DNA of 56,711 nucleotides from positions 1-56,711 of the forward strand of contig JAANBB010000260.1 in the NCBI GenBank assembly GCA_014621425.1, read 5' to 3'. Origin of the DNA: Cylindrodendrum hubeiense (lineage: Eukaryota; Ascomycota; Sordariomycetes; Hypocreales; Nectriaceae). The notes under the pieces are model-generated. The model searched no databases. It was not told the origin of the DNA and was given only the letters and a program-made list of their open reading frames with translations. Shown here one piece after another: positions 23,088 to 34,186 of the stretch. Within the stretch, counting starts at the first letter, position 1. Each line of letters starts with the position of its first letter. Both the position numbers and the translations under genes were made by a program.

Positions 23088-26000
23088 TGCGATGGCCGGT
23101 TTGTCAACTGTTTCGATCTCGAGATTGACCAAGACCCGGGAAGCTGGTTCATAAAGGGCCTGTAAATGGATCCCATAAGCAGACCCAGTGGGATGGTACA
23201 AATTGGAGAGGCGACCCTTTTGAACGCTGATCGTTGGGACCACGCAATCGATCTACGAGACGACAAGGCGGCCCGAGATTCCACCCTCACTATCTAAATT
23301 GGCACCGTGAGAAGGCCCTCCACTCTCATGTGCCATGCGATCGCAAATTGGCACTGGAATACCAGTCTACATAGCGCCTAGGCCTACTCTCCTTGTGAGA
23401 AATGGCTGGCACCCTAGGGAACCGTTGTTTTCTTTTGCCAGAGGCGGCCCGTTTAGGTCGGACGGCTTGGATCATAGAGGAGGGTATATAATGCAAGGAT
23501 CCCGCGGTGAGCATACGAGTCGACGTACGAACGAGCCTAGAGAACCCAGCTCGAATGCAACATTGCCCGGCGACTAGGTCAGGTTGAGGGAGTTGTGAAG
23601 GCCGAGTCTCAGAGACGACTGCAGGCCCAGTGCTGTGGACCCGGAACCAGGCACACTGTTGGCCAGGGCTGGCAGTCCCAATGCCGGCTGACAGGGGGAC
23701 CCAAGAAGGCGGAATACTCTTGCAGATGGAGGGAACTTGGCGCAGGATCTGCACCCTGGGCGGTATCAACACCCTCAAAGGGACTAGGGCACAGTGCCCT
23801 TGATAGTGGCAGGACATGCAGGCTTGCGGGCTGTGTTGTTGGTGAAACTCGATGTCGGCCGCGATAGGTAAATGATGAGCAAAGTTGGCTTGGAGATGTT
23901 GACAAGTCAAGTTACTCAGTTGTAAGTGGAGTTGCGACCAGTTGGTTTAAGGTCCTAGTTGGACGACGCCTCACGGACGGGAGGCGTGTGCTTGAGGATA
24001 AGGTAGACGAGAAGGCGGGAATGGCGGGAATAGTGGGACGGAGTCGAGTGTCCACTGCGGACACTACCCACTGTCATCCATACTGAGGAGTCCACAGGGC
24101 AGAATCGTCTCTCGTACCCTGGCTGGTGGATGGCCTGATTTTTTGAATCTCCCAAACTGCTTTTGGGCATGTTGATAGTCGCCGATCATGGAGGCCGGGT
24201 CATCTCCCCGGGACCCCAAACTGCCGGATGGGAACTCAACGCCATGCATGCCACTGTGTGACTCTCAAGGGGGGAAGTGGCATGTTGAAGAAGAGGGACG
24301 ATGGCATCTACCAGGCTCAGATTGCTCGTCTGTCAGAGGAGCTGCATGATAGAGGAGCAATGGGGCGGGAAAACAGGGCGACAGAGTGGTGAGACTCCTG
24401 CACCTCGGTTAGAGCATCTACAGAAGACCATCGCTTGGCGGGCTGGCTGGCCCGCAATTCTTCGCTCTAAGTTGTATCCATCTCTGCCCCGAGGAGCACA
24501 GGCCTGTCCGCCCCTGGGTCCCACGATTTACGGGTAACGGGATGGCTTGGTCCCACATTTGACCTCATACTTGAATGGGTGCTTGATTGGCCAAGTTACA
24601 ATTGCTCCAACTGTTGCTGGGCCTCATGTGATGTCGAAGTTGAAGCTCCCGAGTTGCCACCGGTTTGAGATTCGTCTGAACCCCTCTGGAACATGTGGGA
24701 TGGTATACTTTTATCGACTTGGGGCCTGTGCCTTGTGTGCGAGCCCCAAACGGTAGCAAAGCCACTTATACGCTTTGCCCTGTATATCTTAATCACGAAC
24801 AAGGGCTTACGGCGTACAAAAGTTTGCCTTTGTGGAGTTCTCGTCAGCCTGTGACCTGTTTACTCAGTATCGACTGACCTCTAGCTCGACGCATGAGTGC
24901 AAGAGATGAAGGAAACGAGGCCTCATAAGGGTACCCATCGTCAACTATAGGACAGGTTCATGCAGAGACCAGGAGGACGGAGACCAATGAGGCAGAAAAT
25001 TGACACGCATGACCTTCCAGGCCCCGGACAGGATGCTAAAAGAGGAAACGCAGGAGAACAGCGCTATATTGTGTCGTTCCAAGCGACGGTTGAAGGTCCA
25101 CCATGACTGCTACGCCAGTACTAAGTGCTGACTTGAACTGCGGCCTCCGGCAGGTACGGAGGGACGCGAGGGCCCCGCTGGATGGGCCCGTCATGGTCCT
25201 CCAAGGTTCTGCTGTCGAGGGATCTTCTTCGATGGATGGCAAATGCCACGTGGGATACATGAGGACATGCATGTCGAAGCTGTCAAAGCTGTCAAAAACT
25301 GATGGGGACTTTAGATATAACAAATATCCCGAATATAGTGATCTGTGTGTCAAGGTTCAAGGTTGCAATCGATTGCAAAGACATTTCTATCGGGATTTCT
25401 CGAATGTTTGGATGCAATCAGACAGCAGAGGCACCCACCTGGCATCGGAGTCCGCATACCCGGAAAGCCGAGTCAACCACGTGTTGACAGGAGCCCCCTT
25501 TCGGCCAAGGGACTAGGCTAACAATTGCAATGAATATATTGACTAGAGACTTTCTAGTCGGACCATCCTTTGCCACTTCCATCCCTGGTATTCTCAGAGG
25601 CCTCAATTCACGCCGGAAAAGTGACGTCGAGCAGTGGTGAACCTGACATGGGAATCCACAAGCCGTGGGGCAAACTCCCGCTATTGAAGTTGCCCATGTA
25701 GCCCGCACGCGCTGGAATATGAGCCGAAAGAAACGGTCGGGGAATAGGAGCTTAGAAAGCGCTGAACTGGAGCATTCCTGCTTGTCGGGTCCATGTTGTC
25801 GATGAACAAGGGTGGTGCCCATGAGGCATTCAGACAGATAACAGGCGGGAATCCTCCGGCCGCAGAGCCACAGTGGTCCAAGGCTCTAATTAGCGTTATG
25901 CTCAGTGCACGCAATGGCTGCGCAGGCCAGCGCTTCCAGCGCTTCCAGCGGTGGAGTACTGCCCGGGTCCCCACTGGGGACTGCCTAAAAGCCCCTAGAT

Positions 26001-26484
26001 TCGGGTACAGGGCTCAGGTACGGGGCTTAGCTTCGGCCGGCTACCGGCCACGGGAATTAAAACACCTGGAACTTGCGGTGCTTCAGCATGGCCTCCTGGC
26101 AATGTAATATCCATCCCACCGTCAATCCCTCCTTTCAGGCGGGCTAACAGCAGCAAGCCAGGACATGCCCCAGGGCGCGAAATGGGCCGTCCCGCGGAAT
26201 CTGTCGCCATGGGCGCTTGGCTACCTGCCTGCCCATGCCTGCGCGCCACGCGGCGCCGAGTCTTGGCCCTTCAGGAACCTCGGGATGCGAACGAGATGAC
26301 GAGATGATGGTGGGGTTGGCCGTCTTCCGCAGCCATTGCAACCTACTTAAATGATGCCGTCCACGCCCCCTCGTTCGGATAGGCTTTTGCTGGCCCATCG
26401 ACCTTGTTTCCGTAGGATCGTATCAGTCATTCGTTTTTGGGTTCCCCATTGTTACCCGTCATTCTTTATACAAACTAAGTCATC
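23088..26484. other. 3.4-kb gene-poor region
   Basis: The longest gap in the window. Open frames reach 194 codons on the minus strand (23326-23910), but none has a recognisable domain, a matching splice pattern or a leader that looks genuine. No terminal repeats or transposase-like text were seen. The final 100 bases (CT-rich, tttatacaaac) act as promoter/leader of the FAD oxidoreductase. Confidence 0.5.
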
Positions 26485-27976
26485 ATGTCGTTCGCAAAGT
26501 CCCTCGTCAGCTTCCTGGCGACATCCGCCCTGGCCACTGTTGGCTCCGCTGCCAAGGTTACGCTCGAGAAGGATGTGGTCATCGTCGGCGGAGGAGCTTC
26601 CGGCTCGCACGCCGCCTTCCGCCTTCGTGAGGACTACGACAAGAGCATTCTCTTGATTGAGAAGCGCGAACTTCTTGTAAGCCGCCCTTCCTGCCCCGCA
26701 TATTTATGCCATTTACTGACCAACGTTCAAGGGTGGCCATGTTAGCAGCTATGATGCCGCGTCAGGCAACAGCTACAATTACGGTGTCCAGTCGTTCGTT
26801 GATGTCCACGGCGCTGCTGAGTTCGTCAGTGAGCGCCTTGGTGTAGCGACTGCTGCCCCTGGCCGCACCTCCACCACCACCCGCTACCTGGACTTCACCA
26901 CCGGCGAGGATGTTGCCTACACCGCCCCTACGTCCGCCCAATTGATTGCGGCTCTCACTGTCTATGCTGAGATCTGCGCCGAGTACGAGGCTAAGTTGCT
27001 GCCCAGCTACTGGGATTTCTGGGCGCCCGATGAGATCCCGGAGGATCTGCTCCTCAACTTTGGCGACTTCGTCGAGAAGTACGATCTCCAGGCCCTCGTC
27101 CCTACACTCTTCAAGGTTACTGGCATGGGACTTGGAGACGTGACCAATGTATTGACGCTGTGGGTTATGCAAGCCTTCGGTGGTCCCATGGCTCGCTCGT
27201 TCCTGGGTACACAGTCCACCTTCGTCCCGGCGTCCGGCCGCAACCAGGACATCTACGATGCCTTCGCCGACAAGCTCGGTGACGACGTCTTGTACTCAGC
27301 CACCGTTCTCAGCACTAAGCGCTCTGATGAGGGTGTCCTGCTCACCGTTCAGACTGCCAACAACCAGACCGTCAGCGTCAAGGCCAAGCGTCTGCTCCTC
27401 GCAATCGAGCCCACCGAGAGCAACCTCGCACCTTTTAACCTCGATGAGCAGGAGACCGCTGTCTTCGACAAGTTCTCCTACTCTGCCATTGGTGTCGGAA
27501 TTGTCTCCAACCCTGTCCTCCCCACTGGATACTCCCTGACCAACCTACCCGCGGCTGCCTCCCCCAACGATTGGCTTGTGCTCCCCGACTTGAACTTCAC
27601 AGCGCGCTTCGACTATATGGGCACTGAGGAGTCCGAGGACAGGGATTACTTCCGCCTTCTGGTTATTGGCGACGGTAACCTGGGCGCGACCGGCGTCAAG
27701 GAGCTGGCCCAGACCAACTTCAACACCCTAATCAAGGCCGGTGCTGTCGACACGCCCGACTCTTCCGAGCTCGAGTTTGTTGCCTTCACCGAGCATGGCC
27801 CCATGCACGCGCGCGTGTCGGCTGATGAACTCAAGGCCGGCTTCGTCCAAGACCTGTACGCCCTTCAGGGCCTCCGATCCACCTGGTGGACCGGCGGTGC
27901 CTGGGTTGCCCAGTTCCAGACCCACCTCTGGTGGTACAACGACATTCTTATTTCCAAGCTGATCGAGGACATGTAA
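26485..27976 (+). CDS. Secreted FAD-dependent amine-oxidase-like oxidoreductase
   Basis: Two exons, 26485-26676 and 26732-27976, give 478 aa over a 55-nt intron; the splice joins KRELL to GGHVSSYD, the second conserved block of flavin amine oxidases. An N-terminal signal peptide (hydrophobic to about residue 22) is followed by the Rossmann dinucleotide motif VVIVGGGASGSHAAFRL (Gly35-Gly40) and the acidic ribose-binding end IEKRE. The family resembles beta-cyclopiazonate dehydrogenase-like flavoproteins, which oxidise small molecules; the substrate here is unknown. The C-terminal WTGGAWVAQFQTHLWWYND replaces the usual flavin-contact stretch. It stands alone, with large gaps on both sides, so context gives no pathway. 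Codon use is strongly C-biased at third positions, suggesting good expression. Confidence 0.85.
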
Positions 27977-28788
27977 ATTGGTCTCGAAATGCAAGGATGA
28001 GAGATGATGATAAACCTGGAAGGATCGTTATGTTACTTTATGTCTAATATTAAGCACGAACATAGGTATATAATATGTACAGAGTTCCCGTGGACTCGTT
28101 TCCTCTTACACTCGCTTCTTTTGCTGTGATCCATGTCATGTGACCAACAACTACGTCAGAGTTATAAGATAAATTATATGTAATAAGAATCTTTAACTGT
28201 ACGTGTCTGGAGCGTATAAGATATGTCTCATCTAGACAATTTTGAGATCAGCTGTGACGAGCCCAGGTGTCCCAGGCATTCCAGATGTGTTGTGTAGATG
28301 CACTGAAGCAATTCGATTGCTCGACATGTTCGGACTATATCGCTGGTTCGGCGTGCCCCTGGGACGCTGCTAAACTCTTCAGAGAGAATTCACGATTTTT
28401 CTGTCTACTATTTAAGAAACTTTGTTGGTATAAAACTGTACTATTTTGGGTATTGACTTATTTTGCAATTTATAAAGAAAATTCTCTTGATAAATTATTG
28501 ATACATAGACAGTTATTTACACTAACTTCATGGGGTTTCGACCATGTGTTAGTGGCTAAAAATGACCAGGGTGCTATGTGGTCCGGGCATTGTGCCTGAG
28601 AGCGCAGAAGGAAGAACCTTTCGTCCCGAAAAGGTGCATTCATTCTCACGCGCGGGGTTCTCTAGCTGATCCCAAGCAAGACAAACGTGTACGGCACGCT
28701 CTTTGAGGTGAGCGAGCACTCGCTCGTCTAGGTCCGCAAAGGAACCCCGAATTCATCCTCTCCGCTCGTTCTACTTTGCGGAGTCGCT
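27977..28788. other. Intergenic, with AT-rich stretch and a hairpin
   Basis: 0.8 kb without a gene. 28380-28520 is AT-rich. A perfect 7-bp palindrome lies at 28710-28725 (see separate entry). Confidence 0.5.
28710..28725. repeat. Perfect hairpin GAGCGAG-CA-CTCGCTC
   Basis: Seven-base arms separated by two bases, 64 bases upstream of the ATG at 28789. It could be a dimeric factor site or a leader hairpin; nothing more can be said. Confidence 0.5.
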
Positions 28789-29556
28789 ATGGAGCATGAC
28801 TCAGAGGTTCTCGGTGAACCTGGACGAGTGTCTGTGACTCGACCCGCACCGTTTGCAACCTTCCCCCACGAGCCTTTGCACCCCGGTGTTGTGACCTGCA
28901 TCGACAAGAATCGGGACGGCGGGTTTTATGGCCCTTTTGACGCTCACCTGCTTGCCACCCAGGCAGCCGCCTTCATCTGCTCAAACTCGGATGCGAACGA
29001 AGGACTTTTGGTCCAAGTCTTCCACAGATTCTTAGCTCTAGCCTGGGAAGATTACACGGCTGGAGCCTCGACCAAGGGAGACTCCAAAGCTCAAGAAGAA
29101 CAATCCTGCTGGCTGTGCATCCGCATGACACTGCCAACGGATGCATGGGTTGTGCCGCGATGGCATACAGACGGTCGAATGTTTGACTGTACTTGCAAGG
29201 AGCCTAAGATGCCGCATTCTAAATACGGCTTTTCTATTCTCGGCCCATCGACCAGGGTTATGGCACCAGATCCGGCCGTCAGCGCAGTATTGGAAACGCT
29301 GTCGGAGACGGGGCAGCCATGGGACCAAAACAGCCCCGATCCTGAGCTTGCGAAGAGACTAGCGGAGTATCCGGAGGCTGAGGTCAAGCTGGGGCAAGTT
29401 ATTCGGTTCAGCTGGGGCGAACACGACTCACCCGTACATTCCGAGCCAGATTCGACTGGCCTGCATCGTGTTTTCGTGACCGTTCTTCTTGGAAGTAAAG
29501 ATGAGATAAAGGACATGTGCGACATGAGGGACGAGGTATATGGCTCCTGGTATTAA
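28789..29556 (+). CDS. Unknown protein with possible HxD...H metal site
   Basis: Intron-less frame of 255 aa. No named family is recognised with confidence. The middle carries PRWHTDGR (His126, Asp128) followed by KYGFSILGPSTRVM (LGPST at 151-155), and the end carries DSPVHSEP (His217) and LHRVFVTVLLG. An HxD and a distal His on beta strands is the layout of cupin-like, iron-binding oxygenases; the PRxHxD...GPxT pattern recalls the DUF1826 family. This is inference from motif spacing. Next on the same strand is a tiny ORF with a signal peptide (29590) and then the decayed gene at 30183. No membrane segment or signal peptide is present. Confidence 0.65.
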   Translation: MEHDSEVLGEPGRVSVTRPAPFATFPHEPLHPGVVTCIDKNRDGGFYGPFDAHLLATQAAAFICSNSDANEGLLVQVFHRFLALAWEDYTAGASTKGDSKAQEEQSCWLCIRMTLPTDAWVVPRWHTDGRMFDCTCKEPKMPHSKYGFSILGPSTRVMAPDPAVSAVLETLSETGQPWDQNSPDPELAKRLAEYPEAEVKLGQVIRFSWGEHDSPVHSEPDSTGLHRVFVTVLLGSKDEIKDMCDMRDEVYGSWY

Positions 29557-29589
29557 GTTGGTGGACATACAGAGGATACAGTGACGCGA

Positions 29590-29709
29590 ATGTCCGGTAA
29601 ATATCAGCTATTCCTGACTGTTCTGTTCATTTCGCTATCCTCAATATGCCTGGCCGCTGCATCGGCTGTGGATCTACCCGTTGGTGAGCAGGTAGTCTAT
29701 GGATATTAA
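29590..29709 (+). CDS. Candidate 39-aa secreted peptide
   Basis: Starts MSGKYQ, then a hydrophobic core LFLTVLFISLSSICLAA and an AxA-type cleavage site (ASA before VDLP), leaving only about 12 residues. This looks like a signal peptide. A gtgagc donor within the last codons leaves open that this is the first exon of a longer gene. It begins 34 bases after the stop of the preceding gene, so it may also be chance. Confidence 0.3.
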   Translation: MSGKYQLFLTVLFISLSSICLAAASAVDLPVGEQVVYGY

Positions 29710-30182
29710 GAGATCAGTCAGAACCTAGTCATCGAACGAATAGTATGATGTTGGCCATATGTGCCTTAAGTAAAGTAGCGAATTTGAATGTGAGATCACT
29801 TGCAAACAAAAACACCACTCTCTACATGATCAATGCAGTGGTAGTTTTCGATTCGGCCTTTCTGTACACCATATTTTCCCAATTTTTCGACCAAAATCAT
29901 TTCTTTATATCACATCTATTAAATGGCTTCCAGATATCTATCCCGCATGTTAATTCCTCTCTGAATGTCACAGTGGGCCGTCTCAACAGCTAGTCTATGT
30001 TGTATTGAGATGGTGCGATTGGCCTCAGCTGCACTCACTACACTTTCAATGTGCACTTTTAGATACCTAACGTTGGGCAGCGATCACACCGCTCAAATAT
30101 GCAAAAATACGCATATAACAGAGGCTGATCTCCCTTTCTTCTCCCCAAGATAAATTTCTTTGCAACAAATCAATTTCGTATC
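29710..30182. other. Intergenic
   Basis: AT-rich, no gene recognised; the last part is upstream of the decayed gene at 30183. Confidence 0.5.
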
Positions 30183-33161
30183 ATGGCAAACCTCAACACC
30201 ATTTCAGCCTCCCTGATTTCAGCTAAGAACGAGAACATAGCTGCCTTGGTTAATATCAGCTTAGATGTCTCACTGTATCGTGGGACGCCACCGGCTGAGT
30301 TCCTCCCCGTTGGCTCTGCTTTGACAGCGCGGCGGAAGAGCGAGGCTGAGGATGGCGAGCTTCACAAGACGGCCTGTCGGCTCGGGTTTTTGTTCAACGA
30401 GCTGATTCCAGAAACACCGAACCTCATTCGATGCTACGGTATTCGGGCTTCCGAAATTATGAACAGCCCGAACATTAACCCACGAGGCACTCCCGAAGAC
30501 GGCCCCTTTCGTGATTTTATAGGGGCCGATGGCACTTGTATATGGGCTGCGGCAACATCCATACCGGCTTCACTTAGCACATTCCTCCTTGCTTGTATGC
30601 TTGCCCGGGCCTGGGACGCCAAAAAAGCTACAAGCATCTGGGCAGAACTTGTACATGAGCGGATCGCTTATGTTGAGGCTCAAATCAACATGAAGAAAGT
30701 GATTAATCCTCACACCGAGATGGCTATACGACAAGACATCACTCGTGCGGACCTTGCTAAGTGGGATGCAAGTGCTCGGGCCTGGCTTCGGAGGGCGAAC
30801 CAAAGCATGGTACGCCATCATGATCAGTTGCGCTGATCATGAAAAACGCCAAGACGCCTTTCCTTGACCCAGGATCAGCGTTTGAGAAGGTGACTGGGGG
30901 TTGGATAAGATCGATGAAGGTTCTAGAAGATTTACTTCAAAACAATCCACAGCAGGTTCCCGATCGAGCAGTCTTGATAGCCATCTCAGCATGGCATCTA
31001 TATCCAGATTTGTTGGTCTGCCAGGACAAGACGACCAAGGTCACTCTTGAGGATCCCCCTTTCCCTCCGGCTGCTATCCTTACGCTGGGCCTGGAACCTC
31101 GAGATTCTCGTGGTGACAAGCTATGTCAGTGGTCGCTGGCACTGTCACACCTGAGATACTATGGGGATCCCATCAAAGTCAGGAGCGAAGAGGCCTTTCA
31201 GAGGATCAGTTTCCAGGATATATGGGTCGTAACTCTTGGGGCACTTCTGAGGCAATGGCAACTGCCATCATCGAGCATTGGGACCCCCATCATCTGGTTT
31301 AAGTGCCTGAGAGAGGTGCTAAGATTTTCTTCTACTCCTTCGAGCCCCGAAGTCTCATGGGTGTTGAAACTTTGCAACGCTGCTTCCTCCATTGGCCAAC
31401 ACACCAACACAGAGAACGACCCTATGTTGCAGCTCGTACAGTTTGGCTGGTGGAAAGCAACCCATTTCTTTGGGTCGGGTGCTACCATTCAGCCACCTTT
31501 CTTTGGCTTATGCAAAATCAATGTCATCCGCGAATTGCAAGTAGATGACAACCTTGAGATCGGCTTTCAGTATATTCGGCAAATCGCGTCTCAGCTAAAT
31601 CTCCGACCCGAAGAGTGAATCTGATGAAGAAACCCCCGCAAAAAATGCCAGGTGGATGTATTATCAGTCTTTGGACAGCTATCTGAGAACCCACAGTATT
31701 CTCAATCAGCGACAGAAGCACATTCAAAGTTCCGGCGAGACATGTACTATTGTCTCCAAAAACAATATTGCGCAAGCTATTATCCTATAACAGCCAAACA
31801 TCGATTCGATGGCGTGTACCTGGGAAGAACCACCGCCTCTGTTTGGAGCCTCTTCTACAAGATTCCGGACCCCCGCACTTGGATCAATAGTTCTAGGAGC
31901 AACCGATTTTCGGTTGATGGTTGGAGAAAGCGTTCTTCAGGCTAAGAATATGAGGGCACTGATGACCCACAGCCTAAGTCCCGGTTTGGGTTGGCTTGGC
32001 AGTGCTTCTGATGCAGATGCTATTGTTCGGCATTTCAAACTTATCCAGGTACGCCCGAGCAGTCCATGTATTACTCCTGAGAAAAGTTATTAATCCTCAA
32101 TCAAATGACCGACAGCCGATGCACAATTCAGAAGAGTTAAAAGCAAAACCAGAGGATACCAAAAAGTTTCGTGATCTGTGTCATGCTTCCATGGATTTCT
32201 TGATATCTTTACGAGCTCTCGAGCTGGCCACGATTATCTATCATCAAATACCAACTGCCACCGTGTCACTGAAGGTGATTGACCAGGAACTATCGAAAGC
32301 CCATTAGATCCCAATTCGTCTCAAAACTATCCGAAATGCCGGCGTTCGCGATTTTACTCTAGTTGTTTCTATGTCGGTTGAAAAAGACAGCCTTACGTTG
32401 CCACGTTGCAACGTCTTTGCTGCCATTGCGATGTTCGAATCGGGGTCCTTGAATATGATACCGAGGACCTGAGTGAGGTCGTTGCCCTTTGTTCCGAAGA
32501 TTCTTTATTCGTTTCGGACATCTTACTCTCAGATCCCGCAACGGAGTGCTTGGGGATAAATATACGTCATTTAGTTGGGAACATTGGCCAGGCCGGAATG
32601 GCTTTAATGGTAGCTCCGAGAAGCCCTCGAATTCGACCTCCGAATTATGATCCAAGAATGATGCTACAACATTCGTACGACGGAAAATGTACAGATAAGT
32701 TCAAAGGAACGTCGCTTCATTTGTCATTCACGAACTGGAAGTTCCCTTTGGACCGGAACAACACAGGGGAAATTGACCAACAGGTGTTTTTACTAGAATC
32801 AGTAATATCTGTTCAAGTCAAGGGGCAGTGGGTTGCAGATATTGATATCCTGCAGCTGGAACAGGGTAGGCTGCAAGTCATACAATTTCAGTGTGACTGT
32901 GATCGAGATGAACCTCCTCCATCCTTAGAAGATGTCCTCTCATTGGAATCATGGAAAGAGATTTTGGACCCGCCCCCGTCTGTTGGAGTTATAAGATCTA
33001 ACAAAAACTGGGTTGCTCGCCTCGCTTCAGTTACGATTCTAACACAACAAGGTCATGGTCACGCCGTTGCTTTTCTTGGGAATGAACCAATCTGCTGGAG
33101 TTGTTTGGAAAGTCTTTACTCGGAATCTGAACCTCATTTGCCTTCATTTATTATTCACTAA
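30183..33161 (+). pseudogene. Decayed copy of a large fungal protein of unknown function
   Basis: Consecutive pieces in different frames read as one protein of a family that I recall as common and multi-copy in Aspergillus-type genomes, without known function. Pieces: 30183-30833 (from MANLNTISASLISAKNENIA), 30839-31615 (AISAWHLYPDL), 31614-32048 with EEPPPLFG, a normal intron 32049-32115, 32116-32304 (TATVSLKVIDQELSKAH), then NVFAAIAMFESGSLN and 32450-33161 (NIRHLVGNIGQAGMAL, KGTSLHLSFTNWKFPLD, ending CWSCLESLYSESEPHLPSF). Lesions: frame change near 30830, frame change near 31614, TAA at 31788, TAG at 32305, frame change near 32450. Each could be spliced out only by an intron of 33-44 nt, shorter than any confirmed intron here. 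The last 240 codons are intact. Confidence 0.72.
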
Positions 33162-34186
33162 ACTATGTTCACATATCAACATAAAAGTAATATTACAAGT
33201 TCAATTTCTTTCCCTTTTACGTTATGTCTCATTTTCTTCCCATTAACCTACTTGACTCAATTAGGGCATGTAACACACAATTCCCTAAAATTAACATGTC
33301 CCTTAAAATCAATATCTTATGATACTTCATGTCACACCTAGCAAGATCCTGCTATCTATTGCAGTACCCGGTAGAAGAACAGCGACAAAGCCATGGCTGA
33401 TATCAATCTTAGGGCCTTTTGGTCATCTCTAAGCCGCGTGTCCAGTCCTTGGTGCTTCCATGACCGTCTCGTCGTCATCATCCTTGGTATCGATACCAGT
33501 GTGATGCTCGTCACCGTTTTCTTGTTTGTCCTGTTCGTCCGCACTGTCGCGGCTGCGGGGCTTGCCATGATTGTTTGACTGTTCATGGGCACGACATGGT
33601 GTAGATCGGGAGTCACGGCACTCGCATACCCACAAGTAAACTATTTACAAGTGGTAGCGACCAATGACACTTTGAGCTCTCCGCTTAGTTGGTCTGATGA
33701 TCAAGATTGTTGGCGGAGATGTTGAGCTTCCTTCGCCGACTAACGACGCAATGTCGACGCCGATAGCCACCACTGACGCAAACGACTCTAGCTACTGCCA
33801 TGCAGTCGTGTCACCCATGTCTTACAATTGGGCTAAACACGCTAGTGACCGACTAACCAACCGGAATTGACCTGTTCCCGCATTCAGATGGGGCCGGATC
33901 TGCGGAGAAAGACGCTAGGGTTGATCGACTTTGGGGCTGGTCAGTGGCGTCAGCTACAAGACACTTGGCAAGATTTTGAATGCTTCGATCATAGACGTCA
34001 TTCAATGTGCCAATTATGATCCTAATGAAGGTGGTAACCAAGACATTGATGACGCCGATGTGACAGGGTATGAGAGTTCTTCATATATGAAGCTGCATCA
34101 TTGCTCGTATCTTGTTCATCCATATCCATCATCACAACTACAGATTGACTTATCCCTCCTAAGCTGCAAATTTTCAATTATTCATC
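33162..34186. other. Intergenic
   Basis: 1 kb with short open frames only. A CT-rich tract at about 34105-34180 precedes the next start codon. No gene seen. Confidence 0.5.

Noticed and set aside
23326..23910. 194-codon minus-strand frame
   Set aside because: No domain, no homologous text and opposing frames of similar length; chance in GC-balanced DNA.
30810..30853. A 44-nt in-phase intron replacing the first lesion of the decayed gene
   Set aside because: It has GT-AG ends and a ctgat branch, so it is not impossible, but the sequence it would remove reads as part of the protein (LIMKN), and four further lesions remain.
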